Numbered from the stretch's first letter, positions 17,220-27,467 are shown. The stretch: DNA of 64,000 nt from Aliarcobacter cryaerophilus ATCC 43158 (GCF_003660105.1 NZ_CP032823.1:1674001-1738000), one strand, 5' to 3'. The notes: generated by a model from the letters alone, not told the origin. Translations and numbers: made by a program.

Positions 17220-19898
17220 ATGGATATCAGAAAAGAGTATTTAGAGTTTTTTAAGAGTAAAGGTCATGAAGTAATATCTTCAATGCCTTTAGTACCAGAT
17301 GACCCAACTTTGATGTTTACAAATGCAGGAATGGTTCAGTTTAAAGATATTTTTACGGGTAGCATACCAGCTCCAAAAAACCCTCGAGCAACATCATGTC
17401 AACTTTGTGTTAGAGCTGGTGGAAAGCATAATGATTTAGAAAATGTAGGTTATACAGCACGTCATCATACACTTTTTGAAATGCTTGGAAACTTCTCTTT
17501 TGGTGATTATTTTAAAGAAGAAGCTATTGCTTATGCTTGGGAATTTATTACTAAAAATATTGCTTTACCTAAAGATAAACTTTGGGTTACTGTGCATGAA
17601 AGTGATGATGAAGCATTTGAAATATGGACAAAACATATAGATTCTTCAAGAATTTTAAGATTTGGTGATAAAGATAATTTCTGGTCAATGGGAGATACAG
17701 GCGCTTGTGGTCCTTGTAGTGAGATTTTTTATGACCAAGGAGAAGAACATTTCAATAGCCCTGAAGATAAAATGGGTGGAGATGGTGATAGATTCTTAGA
17801 GATTTGGAATCTTGTATTTATGCAGTATGAAAGAACAAAAAATGGTGAGTTAATTCCTCTTCCAAAACCATCTATTGATACTGGAATGGGACTAGAAAGA
17901 GTTATTGCAATAAAAGAGGGAGTATTTAACAATTTTGACTCTTCAAACTTTAAACCAATAATTGAAACTTTAGAAAAAGTTGCAAATAAAAAAGCAAATA
18001 AAGAAAATATTGGATCATATAGAGTTATTGCAGACCACTTAAGAGCAACATCATTTATGCTATCTCAAGGAATACTTTTTGGAAATGAAGGACGACCTTA
18101 TGTTTTAAGAAGAATTTTAAGACGTGCTATTAGACATGGATATTTAATAGGTCTTAGAAAACCATTTATGGCACAACTTGTTAATACATTGGTTGATATT
18201 ATGGGTGGACACTATGTTGAATTAAAAGAGAATGCAAACTATATAAAAGAACAATTGACATTAGAAGAAGAGAGATTTTTCAAAACTATTGAAGCTGGAA
18301 TTACACTATTTAATGAAGAGTTATTTAAACTAGTTGATTCAAATAACCATAATAATTTATCTCAACTTAAAAGTATTAGTGAAATTTTAGGTAATGGACT
18401 TGCTGCATGGGGAGTTAAATTAAGTTTATTAAATGAAAATAAATTAACTCTTCTTTCAAACTCACTATTTAGTGGAGAAGTTGCATTTAAACTATATGAC
18501 ACTTATGGATTCCCACTTGATTTAACAGAAGATATGCTAAAAGACAAAGGTCTAAAAGTAGATTTAGATAAATTTGAAGAGCTTATGAATAAACAAAAGA
18601 CTATGGCAAAAGCTGCTTGGAAAGGTAGTGGAGATAGTTCAAATGATGGTGATTTTAAAGCTTTACTTGAAAAATATGGTTTAAATGAGTTTGTAGGATA
18701 TACAAATATTACTTATAACTCAAAGGTTTTAGCTCTTCTTGATGAGAATTTCAAAGAAGTAAAATCTTTAGAAAATCAAATTGGATGGGTACTTTTAGAT
18801 AAAACTCCTTTTTATGCAACAAGCGGTGGACAAAATGGAGATATTGGTGCTATAGAGAAAAATGGTAATAATATTATGGTTATTGAAACTTCAAAATTCC
18901 ATAATCTTAACCTATCAAAAATTGATGTAAAGAGTACAAAACTATCTCAAAATGAAATCGTTGAAGCTGTTGTTGTAAATAGATATGAAATAGCAAAACA
19001 TCATAGTGCAACTCACTTGCTACAAAGTGCTTTAAAAATGGTTTTAGGAGATAGTGTTTCTCAAGCTGGATCATTTAACGACGCAAATAAACTAAGATTT
19101 GACTTCACATATCCAAAAGCTATGACAACTGAGCAAATAGATGAAGTTGAAGATTTAGTAAACTCTATGATAAATAGAGCTTTAGCTGGTTTTATTGAAG
19201 AGTTACCACTTGAAGAAGCAAAGAAAAAGGGTGCAATTGCTATGTTTGGAGAAAAATATGGTGAAGTTGTAAGAGTTATTAGCTTTGGAGATGTTTCTGT
19301 TGAATTTTGTGGGGGAACTCATGTAAAAAATACAGCAGATATTGGAAGTTTTTATATCATAAAAGAGTCAGGAGTAAGTGCAGGAATAAGAAGAATAGAG
19401 GCTGTTGTTGGAGCTAGTGCATTTAAATATACAAAAGAGCAGATAAACAAACTAAATGAACTTCAAGCTGAAATAAAATCAAATGATTTAATTGCTGGGG
19501 TTAAAAAACTTAAATCAGAGATAAAAGATCTTAAAAATCAAATACAAAATGTTCAAAATCAAAATCAAACTCCAATAAACGAAGAGATTATTGGTGATAC
19601 AAAAGTTGTAGTTTGTGTTATTGAGAATGGTGATTTAAAGAAAATTGTTGATGATATTAAAAATGCAAATGAAAAATTAGCAATTTTACTTTTACAAGCA
19701 AAAGATGACAAAGTTTTAATAGTTGCTGGAAGTAAAAATACAAATATTAAAGCTGGTGATTGGATTAAAAATATTGCTCCAATCGTTGGTGGTGGTGGTG
19801 GTGGAAGACCCGATTTCGCAACTGCTGGTGGAAAAGATGCAACAAAAATTGAAGAAGCAAAAATTGCTGCTTTAGCTTATGCAAAAGAGAATTTATAA
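17220..19898 (+). CDS. alaS: Alanyl-tRNA synthetase
   Basis: 892 residues. Charges tRNA-Ala. Class II aminoacylation domain at the N-terminus ([16 protein letters not shown], then [18 protein letters not shown] and [15 protein letters not shown]), editing domain with [12 protein letters not shown] and CGGTHV, and C-Ala domain with [11 protein letters not shown]. The ATG at 17220 is preferred to the one at 17205: it starts the protein at the family's normal MDIRKE and has GGAAAA at a workable distance, while nothing resembling a ribosome site precedes 17205. A GATAAAAT -10-like box lies at about 17179-17187. Confidence 0.96.
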   Translation: MDIRKEYLEFFKSKGHEVISSMPLVPDDPTLMFTNAGMVQFKDIFTGSIPAPKNPRATSCQLCVRAGGKHNDLENVGYTARHHTLFEMLGNFSFGDYFKEEAIAYAWEFITKNIALPKDKLWVTVHESDDEAFEIWTKHIDSSRILRFGDKDNFWSMGDTGACGPCSEIFYDQGEEHFNSPEDKMGGDGDRFLEIWNLVFMQYERTKNGELIPLPKPSIDTGMGLERVIAIKEGVFNNFDSSNFKPIIETLEKVANKKANKENIGSYRVIADHLRATSFMLSQGILFGNEGRPYVLRRILRRAIRHGYLIGLRKPFMAQLVNTLVDIMGGHYVELKENANYIKEQLTLEEERFFKTIEAGITLFNEELFKLVDSNNHNNLSQLKSISEILGNGLAAWGVKLSLLNENKLTLLSNSLFSGEVAFKLYDTYGFPLDLTEDMLKDKGLKVDLDKFEELMNKQKTMAKAAWKGSGDSSNDGDFKALLEKYGLNEFVGYTNITYNSKVLALLDENFKEVKSLENQIGWVLLDKTPFYATSGGQNGDIGAIEKNGNNIMVIETSKFHNLNLSKIDVKSTKLSQNEIVEAVVVNRYEIAKHHSATHLLQSALKMVLGDSVSQAGSFNDANKLRFDFTYPKAMTTEQIDEVEDLVNSMINRALAGFIEELPLEEAKKKGAIAMFGEKYGEVVRVISFGDVSVEFCGGTHVKNTADIGSFYIIKESGVSAGIRRIEAVVGASAFKYTKEQINKLNELQAEIKSNDLIAGVKKLKSEIKDLKNQIQNVQNQNQTPINEEIIGDTKVVVCVIENGDLKKIVDDIKNANEKLAILLLQAKDDKVLIVAGSKNTNIKAGDWIKNIAPIVGGGGGGRPDFATAGGKDATKIEEAKIAALAYAKENL

Positions 19899-19907
19899 GG
19901 ATTAAAA

Positions 19908-20387
19908 TTGATTGAATTATTTAATAATTTTTCAACTTTAATTATTTTTCTTCATGTAATCTCTGCTATAGTTTGGCTAGGGGGAATGATTGTAATTAGA
20001 TTTGCAATTCATTACTCTATGCAAAATATAGAAGAGCCAAAGATAAAATTAGGAAGAACTTTAGAAAATTTAAAAAGATTTTTTTATATGGTTATTCCCT
20101 CTATTATTGCTCTTTTAATAACTGCTATTATTTTGATTTTAGCTTTAAACTTTAAAGATACTTCACTTTATAAATTTGTAATTGCTAAAGAGATTATTTG
20201 GCTTATTATGACTGCTATTTTTATGATTATTTATATAAAAAGAAACAAAGCTCAAAAAGCTTTTGATATTGGTGATTTTACAACTGCTAAAAATAAACTA
20301 AATCTATTGGCAAAATACCTTATACCTATAAATATTTTTTTAGGAATTATTGCTGTTATTTTAGGAATTACTTTAAGAGGGTTTTAG
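19908..20387 (+). CDS. CopD-like four-helix membrane protein
   Basis: 159 residues with four predicted membrane helices (about 10-32, 54-80, 86-108, 133-156). FLHVISAIVWLGGMI with a histidine in helix 1 resembles the CopD/YbaN-type membrane proteins that bind copper or haem, but no second strong ligand motif allows a firm call. The start is TTG at 19908 behind AAGGA at the end of alaS (9-nt gap), so it is probably co-transcribed with alaS. Confidence 0.6.
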   Translation: MIELFNNFSTLIIFLHVISAIVWLGGMIVIRFAIHYSMQNIEEPKIKLGRTLENLKRFFYMVIPSIIALLITAIILILALNFKDTSLYKFVIAKEIIWLIMTAIFMIIYIKRNKAQKAFDIGDFTTAKNKLNLLAKYLIPINIFLGIIAVILGITLRGF

Positions 20388-20397
20388 TCCTCTTAAA
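20372..20397. terminator. Hairpin between convergent genes
   Basis: TTTAAGAGG and CCTCTTAAA form a 9-bp stem with an 8-nt loop that contains the stop codon of the CopD-like gene; it lies between that gene and the convergent SIMPL gene. The flanks are A/T-rich but lack a clean T run, so it may serve both directions weakly. Confidence 0.5.
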
Positions 20398-20403
20398 AAT
20401 ATT

Positions 20404-21114
20404 TTAATCTGCTAAATAGTACTCAATAGTAGAAACTATTCTAATATTTTTTATGTGATCACTATTTTTATCACGACTTGCAACTTCAAACTGCCCTTGA
20501 CTAGCCTTTTTAATTTTTCCTAATTTACTATTTGAATCTTGTGCAAATTTTTGTGCAACTGCTCTTGCATTAGAAGTTGCTTCTTCAATCATACTAGGTT
20601 TTATTTCATTTAATTTTGTGTAAATATACTCTATTTTACTATCATAATCATCTGTTTTAAACAAAACACCTCTTTGAGAAAGTTCTGATAAATTGCTATT
20701 TAAAGCTCTAATTTTATCAACTTCAGTGCTATAAATATTTATAACCTTTGAAGCCAAATATCTCATAGCAAAATCTTGATTTGAGAACTCATTTGCCATC
20801 TTATCAACTATTGAAACCGCACCTAAAGTTATATCTTCATCTTTTAAGCCATTTTCTTTCAAGAATTTTATAACTTGATTTGTATCATAATCAATTTTTT
20901 GAATCAAAGCTTCTAAATCATTACTCGTTTGTGTCATTTTTATTGGCATTATTACAACATTTGCTAAAACTTCTTTTTCTGATAAACCTTTTACTGTAAC
21001 TGTTCTATCAAGCTCTTTAAATTTTACAATTCCATTCGCTAAAAAAGAACCCAAACCAATTAAACCAAAAAAAAGGAATATTCCTAAAATAAATGATGAA
21101 CTTCTACTTTGCAT
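20404..21114 (-). CDS. SIMPL (DUF541) domain membrane-anchored protein
   Basis: 236 residues. One N-terminal helix (about 9-28) anchors a periplasmic domain of the SIMPL/DUF541 type: VTVKGLSEKEVLANVVIMP at about 38-56 and a C-terminal KIKKASQGQFEV then RIVSTIEYYL strand. Members of this family are envelope proteins linked to oxidative or hyperosmotic stress in some bacteria; no enzymatic role is known. Its ATG lies 2 nt after the stop of the upstream lipoprotein gene, so they form a pair. Confidence 0.8.
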   Translation of the reverse strand: MQSRSSSFILGIFLFFGLIGLGSFLANGIVKFKELDRTVTVKGLSEKEVLANVVIMPIKMTQTSNDLEALIQKIDYDTNQVIKFLKENGLKDEDITLGAVSIVDKMANEFSNQDFAMRYLASKVINIYSTEVDKIRALNSNLSELSQRGVLFKTDDYDSKIEYIYTKLNEIKPSMIEEATSNARAVAQKFAQDSNSKLGKIKKASQGQFEVASRDKNSDHIKNIRIVSTIEYYLAD

Positions 21115-21116
21115 TT

Positions 21117-21674
21117 TTACCTCCCGAAATCTGAACTATCTTTTGAAAAATATGAATAGAAAAAATTGAATCTAACTAAACTATTAAAATAATCGGTATC
21201 TAATCTAGCTTTATTTAAATATACATTTTCATAAGATTTATCATAATTTTTTATCAAATATGTAGAGTAAACTCCACTATAATCTATCATAAATCTATCT
21301 TCAAAAACCTTATATTTATTTATTATATTTACATAATATAGCTCATCTACTAAATAAGTAGATATTTCAATATTTTCAAACTCTTTTTGCTCAACCATCT
21401 TATATGATTTAGCCTTAATTGTATCCATAAATAGTGATACAAAATAACCTCTTGCCATTCCATTCCACTTACAAGAGCTATCAAGACTTATATATTCTGT
21501 AAATATTTTCCCATATTTTGTATCATCAGTTAAACTAATATATGAAAAATTTGCACATCTATCATAAGTATTTTGTTTTTTTATATTTGTAAACTCATCT
21601 TGAATTAAATTTGATTTAATAGAACATGATGTAAAAAACAAAGATATCAAAATAATATATAAAAATCTAAACAT
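21117..21674 (-). CDS. Predicted lipoprotein, function unknown
   Basis: 185 residues. Signal peptide MFRFLYIILISLFFTSC with a lipobox (FTSC, cysteine about residue 17), so probably anchored in a membrane on the periplasmic side. The remainder, rich in Tyr, Asp and Lys, is not recognised. The ATG at 21674 is chosen because AAGGAG lies 8 nt before it; an upstream ATG at 21692 would place that ribosome site inside the gene. Paired with the SIMPL gene downstream. Confidence 0.75.
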   Translation of the reverse strand: MFRFLYIILISLFFTSCSIKSNLIQDEFTNIKKQNTYDRCANFSYISLTDDTKYGKIFTEYISLDSSCKWNGMARGYFVSLFMDTIKAKSYKMVEQKEFENIEISTYLVDELYYVNIINKYKVFEDRFMIDYSGVYSTYLIKNYDKSYENVYLNKARLDTDYFNSLVRFNFFYSYFSKDSSDFGR

Positions 21675-21721
21675 TTTAAACTCCTTTTGCAATTAAAATT
21701 TTACTCTTAAATAGATTTTAA

Positions 21722-21727
21722 TATAAT
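21722..21727 (+). promoter_or_regulatory. Likely -10 box for the cysteine-rich protein gene
   Basis: TATAAT at 21722-21727, preceded by TTTTAA, 27 nt before the ATG at 21754. No clear -35, as is usual in this group. Confidence 0.5.
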
Positions 21728-21753
21728 AAAGTATCTAATAAAAAAGAGTATTT

Positions 21754-22194
21754 ATGACATATGAAGAGTGGTTTTTAAACCAAGCAAAATTACACAAAAC
21801 TATTATGAGCAAAATTGAAGATAAATCAGTAGATCAGATAATTGACTATTTTAAATATGAGAATATGAAAAAAAATGAGCCAGATTTTTGTCCATTATAC
21901 AAACTAAATAAAAAATGCCATGAAATGAAAGATTTAAACTGTTATTTATGTGCTTGTTCATATTTTAGATTCAATGACAAAGGCTTAAAAAATGTAGATG
22001 ATAAAATATTGTACTCTTGCTGCAGTATTGATTCAAAAAGTGGTTCTAAATTTGTATCTGAGAACTCTATACATCATGATTGCTCTAACTGTACAGTTCC
22101 TCACAAAGAAAAATTTATTAAAAAAAATTTCAGTAAAGATTGGTTGGAAATAATGAAAGATGTAAGAGTAGTTAATTTAAAATCTTTAAATTAA
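21754..22194 (+). CDS. Cysteine-rich small-domain protein (PF04071-like)
   Basis: 146 residues with eleven cysteines. The pattern CPLYKLNKKCHEMKDLNC then YLCACSYF and, further on, HDCSNCTVPHKEKF matches what I recall of the cysteine-rich small domain (PF04071): paired cysteines near an aromatic stretch and a closing C-x2-C-x2-PH motif. Such proteins often sit near cobalamin genes and probably bind a metal, but the reaction is unknown and no cobalamin gene is in this window. It has its own -10 box and stands between the lipoprotein and the kinase gene, overlapping the kinase stop by 4 nt in convergent fashion. Confidence 0.65.
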   Translation: MTYEEWFLNQAKLHKTIMSKIEDKSVDQIIDYFKYENMKKNEPDFCPLYKLNKKCHEMKDLNCYLCACSYFRFNDKGLKNVDDKILYSCCSIDSKSGSKFVSENSIHHDCSNCTVPHKEKFIKKNFSKDWLEIMKDVRVVNLKSLN

Positions 22195-23420
22195 CTATGA
22201 TTTAATAGCTTTATAATAAAGCAATTTTTACCATCAATATATTCATAATCTAAAGAAAATTTATGTAAATTAACAATAGTTTTAACAATATAAAGTCCTA
22301 ATCCAAAACCACTACTTCTTTTATCTTCTTGATAAAAAGCATCTGTATAAAAAGAGAGTTCATTTTTCAAAGGCTCTCCTTGTGATATTACTTTTATAAT
22401 ATTTTTATTGGCTTGTATAATTGCTTTTTTATTTGTTGAAAATTTAATAGCATTATCTATTAGATTTTTTAAAGCAATTGATATCATATATATATCAGCT
22501 TCAAACCAAAAATCTTCTATTTTTTGCTCAATATTATCTGGATTTATAAGCATTAACTCAGTTGTTTTTTTAAAAATTGCTAAAAAATTTATTTTCTCTT
22601 TATAAATCATAGTATTTTTTGAAGTAAGCTTTTCAACAGTTGCTAGCTCTTTTATAATATCATCCATTCTTCTAAATGCTCTTTGAAGGTTCTGTCTTGT
22701 TTTATCATCTTCAAGTGTTTCAGCAATAAACATAGCTTTTGTAATAGGAGTTTTAAGCTCATGCATCATATTTCGCATAAATAAATCTTTGGATTTTGAT
22801 TGATTATTTATAATATTTATAGCTTCATTAAAGTTTTTAGCTATTGTTCCTACCTCATCACTACTTTTGTATTCCAACTTTATATCTTTATTTCCATTTG
22901 AAAATTCAATAATTTGTTTGTTTAGAAGCTTCAAAGGTCTTAATTTTCTATTTAAAATTTCATACAAAAATATAAATATAATTAAAGAAAGAATAAATCC
23001 AGCAATTATAAATGCAAAATTGTAGTTATTGTGTTTTGTATCTCTTAAAATAATATTGTAACCATATCTTTGTACATATATATAGTACATATCATCAAAC
23101 CTATAAACTCTATAAGTTCCAAGATAATTTTGTGTAATTTTTAGCTCTTGAGCATTATTTATAATCTCTAGTTTTCTATCTCTATCTTCTATTGGTTTTA
23201 CATTAAATTTTTTATAAAGTTCATTTAATCTTTGAGCATTTGGATGGTCTTGAAAAAGTATTAAAAAATTTTCAGCAATCATCTCATATCTATTTTGTAA
23301 ACTTAAATCATGTCTCTCTTTATCATATCTCATAAACATTACAAAAGTTAAAAAGATAGATACAAAAGCTAAAGCAAAAATTATATTTACAAAAGTTGAT
23401 ATAGAGATATTTCTTATCAT
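22191..23420 (-). CDS. Sensor histidine kinase (CprS-like by context)
   Basis: 409 residues. Membrane helices at about 9-29 and 134-156 flank a periplasmic sensor of about 105 residues, followed by HAMP, a dimerisation box with the phosphorylated histidine in MMHELKTPITKAMF, N box LKNLIDNAIKFS and G boxes SSGFGLGLYIV. The ATG overlaps the regulator stop (ATGA). The order htrA-regulator-kinase is the same as htrA-cprR-cprS of C. jejuni as I remember it, where the system controls envelope and biofilm traits; orthology is inferred from context. Confidence 0.9.
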   Translation of the reverse strand: MIRNISISTFVNIIFALAFVSIFLTFVMFMRYDKERHDLSLQNRYEMIAENFLILFQDHPNAQRLNELYKKFNVKPIEDRDRKLEIINNAQELKITQNYLGTYRVYRFDDMYYIYVQRYGYNIILRDTKHNNYNFAFIIAGFILSLIIFIFLYEILNRKLRPLKLLNKQIIEFSNGNKDIKLEYKSSDEVGTIAKNFNEAINIINNQSKSKDLFMRNMMHELKTPITKAMFIAETLEDDKTRQNLQRAFRRMDDIIKELATVEKLTSKNTMIYKEKINFLAIFKKTTELMLINPDNIEQKIEDFWFEADIYMISIALKNLIDNAIKFSTNKKAIIQANKNIIKVISQGEPLKNELSFYTDAFYQEDKRSSGFGLGLYIVKTIVNLHKFSLDYEYIDGKNCFIIKLLNHS

Positions 23421-24079
23421 ATTAACTGATAACCAATACCTCTTACTGATTTTATATACTGTTTAGTATTATCTATATTTGATAATTTTGTTCTTATTCT
23501 TGAGATTATTACATCTATATTTTTTAAAGATGACTCATCTTCTATATTATCACTTGTATAAATAAAATCTTCTCTTGATACAACACCATGATTTCTTTGG
23601 ATAAGAAGTTTTAAAATATCATACTCAGCTAGAGTCAATACCAAAGATTCACCTTTAAAAAGAATTTGCATATCACTCTCTTTTAGTTCAAAAACTTTAT
23701 CTTGTTGTGATTTTTTTTCATCAAGTTTATTATCAACTCTTTTTAAAATTGTTTTAATTCTAGCTTGTAGCTCTCTTGGATTATATGGTTTTGGTAAATA
23801 ATCATCCGCCCCTCGCTCTAATCCCATCACTTTATCTAAAATATCATCTCTTGCAGAACTTATTATTATTGGAATTTGAGATTTTTCTCGTATTTTTGGA
23901 ATAAGTTCCAAACCATCAATTTCAGGTAAAGTCAAATCTAAAATCAAAAGTTGATACTCTTTACTTAAATTCAACATAGATAGTCCATTATATGGACTAT
24001 CTGTTGTAGTTACTTCTATATCAAATGATTTTAAATAATCTGTAATGATTTGAGCTAGCTCTAAATCATCTTCAATCAT
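23417..24079 (-). CDS. OmpR-family response regulator (CprR-like by context)
   Basis: 220 residues from the ATG at 24079. Receiver domain with MIEDDLELAQ, phosphorylated aspartate in LLILDLTLPEIDG, SARDD and the lysine in LPKPYNPRELQ, then a winged-helix domain ending SVRGIGYQLI. The ATG would cut off the first beta strand (KIL), and the Shine-Dalgarno AAAAGGA ends 21 nt before it. In-frame ATT codons at 24094 and 24091 sit 6 and 9 nt from that site, so translation may really start at an AUU (see findings). Coupled to the kinase by a 4-nt overlap. Confidence 0.92.
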   Translation of the reverse strand: MIEDDLELAQIITDYLKSFDIEVTTTDSPYNGLSMLNLSKEYQLLILDLTLPEIDGLELIPKIREKSQIPIIISSARDDILDKVMGLERGADDYLPKPYNPRELQARIKTILKRVDNKLDEKKSQQDKVFELKESDMQILFKGESLVLTLAEYDILKLLIQRNHGVVSREDFIYTSDNIEDESSLKNIDVIISRIRTKLSNIDNTKQYIKSVRGIGYQLI

Positions 24080-24106
24080 AAGTATTTTAATAATAATTTA
24101 TCCTTT

Positions 24107-25531
24107 TTATTGAATTACAAACATAAGCGTTTGCCCATATCTATTTATGTAAACTCGTTTATGTTGGTTATTATATCTTTTTAAAGCTGTTTCTATATTC
24201 GAATAATTCTTAATCTCAATATCTTCTATTTGAATAATAATATCTCCTGCTAAAAATCCAGATCTTTCAGCTTTTGATTTTGGTTCTACATCTGTAATTA
24301 AAATTCCCATACTCTCAAGTGGTAATCTATATTTTTTTATAATCTCAGCATTGATTGGACTTACTTTTAATCCACTTAAAATTGTGTGGTCACTATCTGG
24401 TTGAACTCCTGAAATTATTGATCTATCAGCTAAAACTATCTCAACAACTATATCTTTTTTATCTCTTTCTATTTGAAGTTTAACCTTTTCATTTGGCTTA
24501 AAAGATGCAATTGCATTTTGTAAACTATTTCTATCTTTAGTCTCTTTACCGTTTATCGAGTAAACTAAATCTCCTCGTTTTAAACCATATTTTGCTGCTG
24601 GAGTATCATTTGAAATATCTAAAATTATAGCTCCCTCTTTTCTTTTATAAACTTGTTGACTATCTTTATCCAAATCAACAATTACAACACCTAAATATCC
24701 TCTTATAACTTTTCCATCACTTACAAGTTTACCAACAACATCTTTTACCATTTCAACAGGAATTGCAAATCCAATACCATCATTTCCACCGCTTTTTGAT
24801 AAAATTGCTGTATTTATTCCAATTAATGCACCCCTACTATCAACCAAAGCTCCACCACTATTTCCAGGATTTATTGAAGCATCTGTTTGAATATAATTCT
24901 CATATCTATTTATCCCTACTCTATTTTTATTTAATGCAGAGATAATTCCCATAGTTACAGTATTTCCAACTCCAAAAGGATTTCCAATAGCAAAAGTAAC
25001 ATCACCAACTAATAAAGAGCTAGAATCACCTAATTTAATAGGTACTAAAGGCTTATTTATTTCAATTTTTACAACAGCAATATCGATATCACTATCTTTA
25101 CCAATTAGTTTCGCACTATATTCAGTTGGGTCATCGCCTATAGTTACATTTATCTCTTCAGCATTTTCAATAACATGGTTGTTTGTTACAATATAACCAT
25201 CTTTTGTGATAATAACTCCAGAACCCAAAGATCTTTGAACTCTATTTTGTTTAAACTGATTTGAAAACTCTTCACCAAAGAATTTTTTAAAAAATGGGTC
25301 ATCAAACATCTGTAAAGGTAAAGTATCAACATTTGGATTTACACTTCTTTTTGCAGAAATGTTTACAATAGAACTAACAGAAGATTTTATACTATTTCCA
25401 AAAGATAAAATTTGATTAGGCTGATTTGGATTAATTCTTTGAGGATTTTTTTCCATCTCTTCAAATTCAATATTTTTTGCAAGCAAAGAGCTAGCTAACA
25501 GTATAGTTGTAAAGAAAAGTTTTTTGTTCAC
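24107..25531 (-). CDS. htrA: Periplasmic serine protease/chaperone HtrA (DegP/DegQ)
   Basis: 474 residues. Signal peptide to about residue 18 (SLLAKN). Protease domain with catalytic histidine in TNNHVIENA, aspartate in DSDIDIAVVKI and serine in INPGNSGGALVD. Two PDZ domains follow: RGYLGVVIVDL (first) and LESMGILITDVEPKS (second). Refolds or degrades damaged periplasmic proteins. It heads the two-component operon, with the regulator's ribosome site starting at its stop. The 106-nt gap to ilvD upstream contains a long hairpin. Confidence 0.95.
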   Translation of the reverse strand: MNKKLFFTTILLASSLLAKNIEFEEMEKNPQRINPNQPNQILSFGNSIKSSVSSIVNISAKRSVNPNVDTLPLQMFDDPFFKKFFGEEFSNQFKQNRVQRSLGSGVIITKDGYIVTNNHVIENAEEINVTIGDDPTEYSAKLIGKDSDIDIAVVKIEINKPLVPIKLGDSSSLLVGDVTFAIGNPFGVGNTVTMGIISALNKNRVGINRYENYIQTDASINPGNSGGALVDSRGALIGINTAILSKSGGNDGIGFAIPVEMVKDVVGKLVSDGKVIRGYLGVVIVDLDKDSQQVYKRKEGAIILDISNDTPAAKYGLKRGDLVYSINGKETKDRNSLQNAIASFKPNEKVKLQIERDKKDIVVEIVLADRSIISGVQPDSDHTILSGLKVSPINAEIIKKYRLPLESMGILITDVEPKSKAERSGFLAGDIIIQIEDIEIKNYSNIETALKRYNNQHKRVYINRYGQTLMFVIQ

Positions 25532-25570
25532 TTTTTAAATCCTTAATAATTAAAATTTATATTTAGAAAT

Positions 25571-25610
25571 TTAACCTATCAATGTAAACTATTTTACAAT
25601 GATAGGTTAA
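25571..25610 (-). terminator. Long hairpin between ilvD and htrA
   Basis: TTAACCTATCA (25571-25581) pairs with TGATAGGTTAA (25600-25610); past one A-A mismatch, TGTAAA pairs with TTTACA around a 4-nt loop, giving 17 pairs. It ends 27 nt past the ilvD stop. Probably the ilvD terminator, though the following stretch is only moderately T-rich; it also lies 40 nt upstream of htrA. Confidence 0.6.
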
Positions 25611-25637
25611 TCAAGAGTAAATTTCATAACTAAAAGA

Positions 25638-27326
25638 TCATAAATCTGTTTTTAATACAGCTCCACTACTTGCATTTGTAACTAAAGCTCTATATTGACC
25701 AAGCCAAGATGATTTAATAGGTTTTTTTATTGGTTTAAAATCTGCTTTTCTTTTTGCAATTTCATCAGCACTTAAATCAACGCTTAAAATATATTTATCA
25801 ACGTCAATATTTATAATATCTCCATCTTTTAATAAACCAATCATTCCACCTTCGGCTGCTTCTGGACTAACATGTCCAATAGATGCACCTCTTGTAGCTC
25901 CACTAAATCTACCATCAGTAATAAGTGCAACACTATCACCCAATCCCATTCCCATAATCAAACTTGTAGGAGCTAGCATCTCTTGCATTCCAGGACCACC
26001 TTTTGGACCTTCATATCTAATTACTACAACATCTCCAGCTTTTACCTTTCCACCAACTATTCCTTTTATAGCTTCAGCTTGTCCATCAAAACAAACAGCT
26101 TTTCCACTCATAGCTCTAGCACCAGTAATTCCAGCTGTTTTTATAACTGCTCCTTGCTCCGCTAAATTTCCATAAAGAATAGCAAGACCACCAACTTCAG
26201 AGTAAGGATTATCAATAGTGTGAATAATAGTTGTATCAAGAATTTTTGAATCTTTTATTCTCTCTTTTAAAGTTTCACCAGTAACTGTAAGATTATCTAA
26301 AAGAATATCATCTCCTCTTTTACTCATTTCATGCATAACAGCACTTACTCCACCAGCTTTGTTTATATCTTCCATATGAACAGTTGTTAAAGATGGAGAG
26401 ATTTTTGCAATATGTGAAACTCTTTTTGATATAGCATTGATATCTTCAAGCTCAAAATCTACTCCTGCCTCTTTTGCAATTGCCAACATATGTAAAACAG
26501 TGTTTGAACTTCCACCCATTGCCATATCAACAGCAAAAGCATTTCTTACAGCTTTTTCATTTAAAATATTTTTTAATCTAAACTTCTCACTATTTGTTTT
26601 ATCAAGAGCTAATTCACAAACTCTTTTAGCTGCTTTTCTATATAACTCCTCTCTCTCTTTTGTAAGTGCTAGAATTGTTCCATTTCCAGGAAGTGCAATT
26701 CCCATTGCTTCCATAAGAGTATTCATAGAGTTTGCTGTAAACATTCCAGAACAACTTCCTCCACCTGGACATGCATTACATTCAATATCTTTTAACTCTT
26801 CTTCAGTAATTTCTCCAGCTTCAAACTTTCCAACAGCTTCGAATGCAGTTGCCAAATCTATTGGTGTTCCATCTTTTTTATAACCTTTTTGCATAGCTCC
26901 ACCACTTACAAAAACAGTTGGAACATTTACTCTTAAAGCTCCCATAATCATTCCTGGTACAATTTTGTCACAATTTGGAATAGCTATCATAGCATCTAGC
27001 TTATGTGCATTCATAACAGTTTCAATAGAGTTTGCAATTAATTCTCTACTTGGTAGTGAAAAAAGCATTCCATCATGTCCCATAGCAATTCCATCATCAA
27101 CTCCAATAGTATTGAATTCAAAAGGTACACAACCATTTTTTCTAATCTCATCTTTAATAATTTTTGAAACTTTATCTAAGAAAAAATGCCCTGGTATAAT
27201 TTCTATAAAAGAGTTTGCAACTCCAATAAATGGTTTATTAAAATCCTCATCTTTAAGACCTGTTGCTCTCAAAAGAGATCTATGTGGTGCTCTTGAATAA
27301 CCTTTTTTTACTTCATCACTTCTCAA
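25638..27326 (-). CDS. ilvD: Dihydroxy-acid dehydratase
   Basis: 562 residues. Iron-sulphur enzyme of valine, isoleucine and leucine synthesis. Cluster cysteines are in [12 protein letters not shown] and [20 protein letters not shown]; the C-terminal [14 protein letters not shown] is conserved. The start is a TTG at 27326, giving the family-typical [17 protein letters not shown]-terminus, with AAAGGA 6 nt before it; an ATG at 27386 would add 20 residues with no family counterpart and lacks a ribosome site. Monocistronic by its neighbours. Confidence 0.95.
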   Translation of the reverse strand: MRSDEVKKGYSRAPHRSLLRATGLKDEDFNKPFIGVANSFIEIIPGHFFLDKVSKIIKDEIRKNGCVPFEFNTIGVDDGIAMGHDGMLFSLPSRELIANSIETVMNAHKLDAMIAIPNCDKIVPGMIMGALRVNVPTVFVSGGAMQKGYKKDGTPIDLATAFEAVGKFEAGEITEEELKDIECNACPGGGSCSGMFTANSMNTLMEAMGIALPGNGTILALTKEREELYRKAAKRVCELALDKTNSEKFRLKNILNEKAVRNAFAVDMAMGGSSNTVLHMLAIAKEAGVDFELEDINAISKRVSHIAKISPSLTTVHMEDINKAGGVSAVMHEMSKRGDDILLDNLTVTGETLKERIKDSKILDTTIIHTIDNPYSEVGGLAILYGNLAEQGAVIKTAGITGARAMSGKAVCFDGQAEAIKGIVGGKVKAGDVVVIRYEGPKGGPGMQEMLAPTSLIMGMGLGDSVALITDGRFSGATRGASIGHVSPEAAEGGMIGLLKDGDIINIDVDKYILSVDLSADEIAKRKADFKPIKKPIKSSWLGQYRALVTNASSGAVLKTDL

Positions 27327-27438
27327 TTTTAATCCTTTAAACTTATAAAAATAAATATTAGTGATTATACAAATATTCATTTTCAATCTGTATTAAATCT
27401 TATAAAAATTAAAATTTTTAATATTTTTTAAAAACCCC

Positions 27439-27467
27439 TTGACAAATAAAAAAAAAGCTACTATAAT
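27439..27467 (+). promoter_or_regulatory. Perfect-consensus sigma70 promoter of the tRNA operon
   Basis: TTGACA at 27439-27444 and TATAAT at 27462-27467 with exactly 17 bp between, the spacer A-rich. The first tRNA begins 47 nt past the -10 box. A full -35 consensus is rare in this group and fits a strong stable-RNA promoter. Confidence 0.9.

Noticed and set aside
19788-19804. GGT triplet repeat in alaS
   Set aside because: It codes for the normal glycine run of the AlaS C-terminal domain, not a switching repeat.
26437-27300. Plus-strand frames of 111 and 148 codons opposite ilvD
   Set aside because: They sit opposite conserved ilvD motifs and have no family-like content.
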